From Shimia sp051201625 (GTDB lineage Bacteria > Pseudomonadota > Alphaproteobacteria > Rhodobacterales > Rhodobacteraceae): DNA of 64,000 nucleotides. The position numbers and the translations under genes are program-made. The DNA is taken from the NCBI RefSeq assembly GCF_051201625.1, contig NZ_CP179203.1:3720001-3784000 (forward strand), given 5' to 3'. Of the stretch, positions 62,569 to 64,000 are shown one piece after another. The stretch's first letter is position 1. Each line of letters begins with the position of its first letter. The notes beneath the pieces are model-generated. The model searched no databases. It was given only the letters and a program-made list of their open reading frames with translations, and was not told where the DNA came from.

Positions 62569-63450
62569 TCAACGACGCAAAGCAATCCGTGCCGTCAGCC
62601 ATCCACATAATAATATGCCACCCTCCAAAGGCAACATTGTCATTAGGGCATTAGTGTCGTCGGGGCCAAACGGATACGTATACAGCGCGAACCCGTCCCA
62701 GTAACCCTTCATTGAAGTCACACTGATGGCCATGAAATTGTTAACAACATGTAATGCAATTGCAGGACCCAGGGTGCCTGACCGAGCCGTTAAGTCAGCC
62801 GCGACGATACCAAATACACTTGACCAAAGCGCAAGCCAAATCGCAGCGTCTCCGTATGTGGCCGGTTCGTAGTGCAATGCACCGAACAGCAAACTAGGCA
62901 AAACCATCCATAACAATGGCGATCGAAAACGTACAGCGAGTTGGCTCTGCAAATACCCGCGGAACAACAATTCCTCGGCACAGCATTGGATGATCAGCAA
63001 CGTGAAACTTAACGGTATTAGAGACAGCCATTTGACAAAAAGTAGAGCCTGCTCTGGTGCAAGATCGCTGGGCGTCGGCACTAAAAAAAGCAAGCCATAC
63101 AATACCAGCAACAAGGCGAATACATGCAAAGTCTGCGTGCGGAACATGCGCCATGGGCCGATCAACCCCAACATGGATCGGCCGTGTATCAAATGCAATG
63201 TCATCCAAAGCGCAACCAACAGGCAAAAAAAGCTGCTTAGCAATATGGCCATTCCGCGAGCAGTTGTCCCCCGAGAGATTTCACCAAGCGCATCTGGTAA
63301 AATAAATTGGGATTTTACTGCGCTATACCACACCACGTTGAGCACTGCGAAGACCAGAACAAACAAGGCAATTCCAGCAAGCAGGCGCCAAGGCGAGGAA
63401 CTCTTTAATGCGGGGGCAATTAAGGCATCGTGGGGGCTGTAAGCATTCAT
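62569..63450 (-). CDS. CPBP-family intramembrane metalloprotease
   Basis: 293-residue membrane protein with about eight hydrophobic segments. The Abi/CPBP motifs are EELLFRGYLQ (double Glu and Arg), FGALHYEPA (His) and HVVNNFMA (His and Asn). Members act as CAAX-like proteases or in bacteriocin self-immunity. It is upstream of accD in the same direction, with 61 bases between; the role here is unknown. Confidence 0.87.
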   Translation of the reverse strand: MNAYSPHDALIAPALKSSSPWRLLAGIALFVLVFAVLNVVWYSAVKSQFILPDALGEISRGTTARGMAILLSSFFCLLVALWMTLHLIHGRSMLGLIGPWRMFRTQTLHVFALLLVLYGLLFLVPTPSDLAPEQALLFVKWLSLIPLSFTLLIIQCCAEELLFRGYLQSQLAVRFRSPLLWMVLPSLLFGALHYEPATYGDAAIWLALWSSVFGIVAADLTARSGTLGPAIALHVVNNFMAISVTSMKGYWDGFALYTYPFGPDDTNALMTMLPLEGGILLCGWLTARIALRR

Positions 63451-63624
63451 TCAGTGGACCTAACCGATCATGCTCTTAAAGGGAACTGCCCCATAAATTT
63501 GTTCAGCCCCCTTGCTCGAACCCCAATTGTGCGTTTGTTTGGAATCAACTAATTAGCTAAATAAAAGAAAACCCCGCTGCGATCCACTTCGTGAATGGGA
63601 AAACACAAAGAGTGTAGAGCAAAG

Positions 63625-64000
63625 ATGGGGCAGGGTCGTAATTTCTTTAGGATGCTTTTCCAGGTGAGCGTTGCGCGTCACTGGGCGCGCGCTGCGCGCA
63701 AAGCCGCAACCGCCGATCTTGCGGTGTTGCGCAGCCAACGCAGACGCGCGCGATTACTACGACAGCACCTGAATACTTTGATATCAACAGCAGAAGGCCG
63801 TCTCGCACTGCCCGTTGTTGGATCAAACGCGTTTCCCAAACCACATGGGACAGATTGGTCGTGGCGTCCGAAACTCTGGCGTGAACCCGTTCCAGTGAAG
63901 GGCCTGGCGGGCGTTAAAAATAAAGAACGACTGGGGAATGAGGTAACACTGTTCCACGATTGCCAGATTTCAGAGTTGACCCTACGCCAGCTGCGCAACG
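63625..64000 (+). CDS. DUF6478-family protein, C-terminus cut by window edge
   Basis: Frame open from ATG 63625 to the right edge, 125 codons. An Arg-rich N-terminus (VARHWARAARKAATADL) is followed by QHLNTLISTAEGRLALPVVGSNAFPKP, GTDWSWRPKLWREPVP and HDCQISELTLRQLRN, which I recall as the signature of the Rhodobacterales DUF6478 family. Function unknown. ATG 63652 is a possible later start; neither has an outstanding ribosome binding site. Confidence 0.75.
   Translation, partial: MGQGRNFFRMLFQVSVARHWARAARKAATADLAVLRSQRRRARLLRQHLNTLISTAEGRLALPVVGSNAFPKPHGTDWSWRPKLWREPVPVKGLAGVKNKERLGNEVTLFHDCQISELTLRQLRN

Noticed and set aside
1..64000. tRNA, rRNA, CRISPR arrays, insertion sequences and prophage genes
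   Set aside because: I looked in all intergenic stretches and saw no cloverleaf-like sequence, regularly spaced repeats, transposase or phage motif. Absence is by eye and not by a covariance-model search.

Overview
The window looks like chromosomal DNA of a marine alphaproteobacterium of the Rhodobacteraceae (Roseobacter group). This rests on the family and arrangement of the genes: gatCA, a ceramidase-family membrane protein, an accD-folC operon, bioMNY, a DUF6478-type protein, a TRAP-like TctABC transporter next to its own two-component system, and a urease cluster plus a urea ABC transporter. Base composition is moderate (about half G+C by eye). I see no rRNA, tRNA, CRISPR array, phage gene or insertion sequence. 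Genus cannot be set from this sequence alone.

Layout. 1-8.1 kb is housekeeping: gatA (cut by the left edge) and gatC, a ceramidase-like protein, tadA, an RsuA/RluB-type pseudouridine synthase gene that carries a one-base frameshift, and dnaE. 8.5-13.2 kb is a nucleoside/BMP-type ABC importer ending in a clear terminator. 13.4-21.7 kb holds a VOC protein, TctCBA, a divergent TctD/TctE-type two-component system with an extra periplasmic binding protein, a DUF938 methyltransferase and an AhpD-like protein. 22.1-32.5 kb holds a dimethylglycine/sarcosine dehydrogenase-type flavoprotein, panC-panB, a GlcD/D-lactate dehydrogenase-type flavoprotein, gamma-glutamyltransferase, thpR, a D-2-hydroxyacid dehydrogenase and an SH3-domain protein.

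33.0-39.2 kb is the urease cluster ureD-A-(small membrane ORF)-B-C-E-F-G, with two unusually long gene-poor spacers. 39.4-44.0 kb is bioM-bioN-bioY followed without a gap by an acyl-CoA ligase and a thiolase. ilvD follows on the other strand. After about 1 kb of gene-poor DNA comes urtABCDE (47.0-53.1 kb), the urea importer that would feed the urease. 53.2-59.9 kb is a catabolic-looking accessory region: an SDR dehydrogenase, a CocE/NonD-type hydrolase, a Rieske oxygenase and a glutamine-synthetase-like ligase. 60.3-63.5 kb is folC, accD and a CPBP membrane protease, and a DUF6478 protein runs off the right edge.

How the parts work together: UrtABCDE imports urea and UreABC, assembled by UreDEFG, hydrolyses it. 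BioMNY imports biotin, and the two genes behind it probably supply a precursor, as proposed for the Bacillus yhfT-yhfS pair. TctABC takes up a carboxylate under control of the divergent TctDE pair. The Rieske oxygenase and GS-like ligase resemble the logic of aniline-type amine activation. The points most worth a second look are the bioMNY-ligase-thiolase operon with its altered thiolase, the Rieske/GS-like module, the binding protein encoded inside the TctDE operon, the small ORFs inside the urease and urt operons, and the frameshifted pseudouridine synthase.
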